NCBI GenBank assembly: GCA_016206565.1
Contig: JACQRG010000079.1
Location: 1 to 5,879, forward strand
From: Candidatus Omnitrophota bacterium
Lineage (GTDB): Bacteria; Omnitrophota; Gorgyraeia; Aquiviventales; Aquiviventaceae
Reading direction: 5' to 3'
DNA: 5,879 nt
Numbering within the stretch: position 1 is the first letter of the stretch; every line of letters begins with the position of its first letter. Shown piece after piece: positions 5,349 through 5,879 of the stretch. Made by a program: the position numbers and the translations under genes. The notes beneath the pieces are model-generated. The model had not been told where the DNA came from. It worked only from the letters and a program-made list of their open reading frames with translations, and ran no database searches.

Positions 5349-5879
<531 letters not shown>

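Overview
The window is a gene-dense, high-GC stretch of bacterial chromosome. Every gene I can support lies on the + strand. It opens inside dnaK, at the linker between the nucleotide- and substrate-binding domains, and runs off the end inside a sugar-type ABC transporter ATPase. All genes look chromosomal and housekeeping-like; I see no transposase, integrase, tRNA, rRNA or CRISPR array. The dnaK/dnaJ pair, the FmdB-type zinc ribbon, the accD beta subunit and the short heptamer repeats would suit a GC-rich, possibly uncultivated bacterial lineage (for example a Methylomirabilota/Nitrospirota/Omnitrophota-like group). That placement is a weak guess from general appearance, not a phylogenetic result.

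Layout: (1) 1-759, the C-terminal 40% of DnaK, whose disordered tail contains an array of four 7-bp repeats. (2) 760-840, a short gap filled almost exactly by one long imperfect hairpin built of inverted TAGCGNN heptamers. (3) 841-1977, DnaJ with J domain, G/F region and four zinc motifs. (4) 1980-2240, a small FmdB-family zinc-ribbon protein 2 bp after dnaJ. (5) 2281-2616, a VanZ-like membrane protein whose real N-terminus appears to begin at about 2242 but has no start codon there. (6) 2544-3200, an unrecognised membrane protein of about six helices, overlapping the VanZ gene by 73 bp, with an internal duplication (HxxH followed by PCxxSDxxxP, twice). (7) 3208-4422, a DUF1015-family protein. 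(8) 4423-4505, a gap with a good extended -10 promoter and a strong ribosome binding site. (9) 4506-5348, AccD, and (10) 5348-5879, the start of a UgpC/MsmK/MalK-like ABC ATPase overlapping accD by one base.

Genes 1-7 are spaced from a 73-bp overlap to an 81-bp gap and may be one transcription unit coding for the DnaK/DnaJ chaperone pair followed by small zinc-binding and membrane proteins. The promoter before accD suggests a second unit (accD plus the ABC ATPase). The two most interesting items are the duplicated HxxH/PCxxSD membrane protein, which has the layout of an inverted-topology transporter with possible metal ligands, and the missing VanZ start codon, explained either by one missing base (TAATG read as TAAG) or by +1 frameshifting at CCC-TAA. 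The inverted heptamer hairpin between dnaK and dnaJ is the main non-coding structure.
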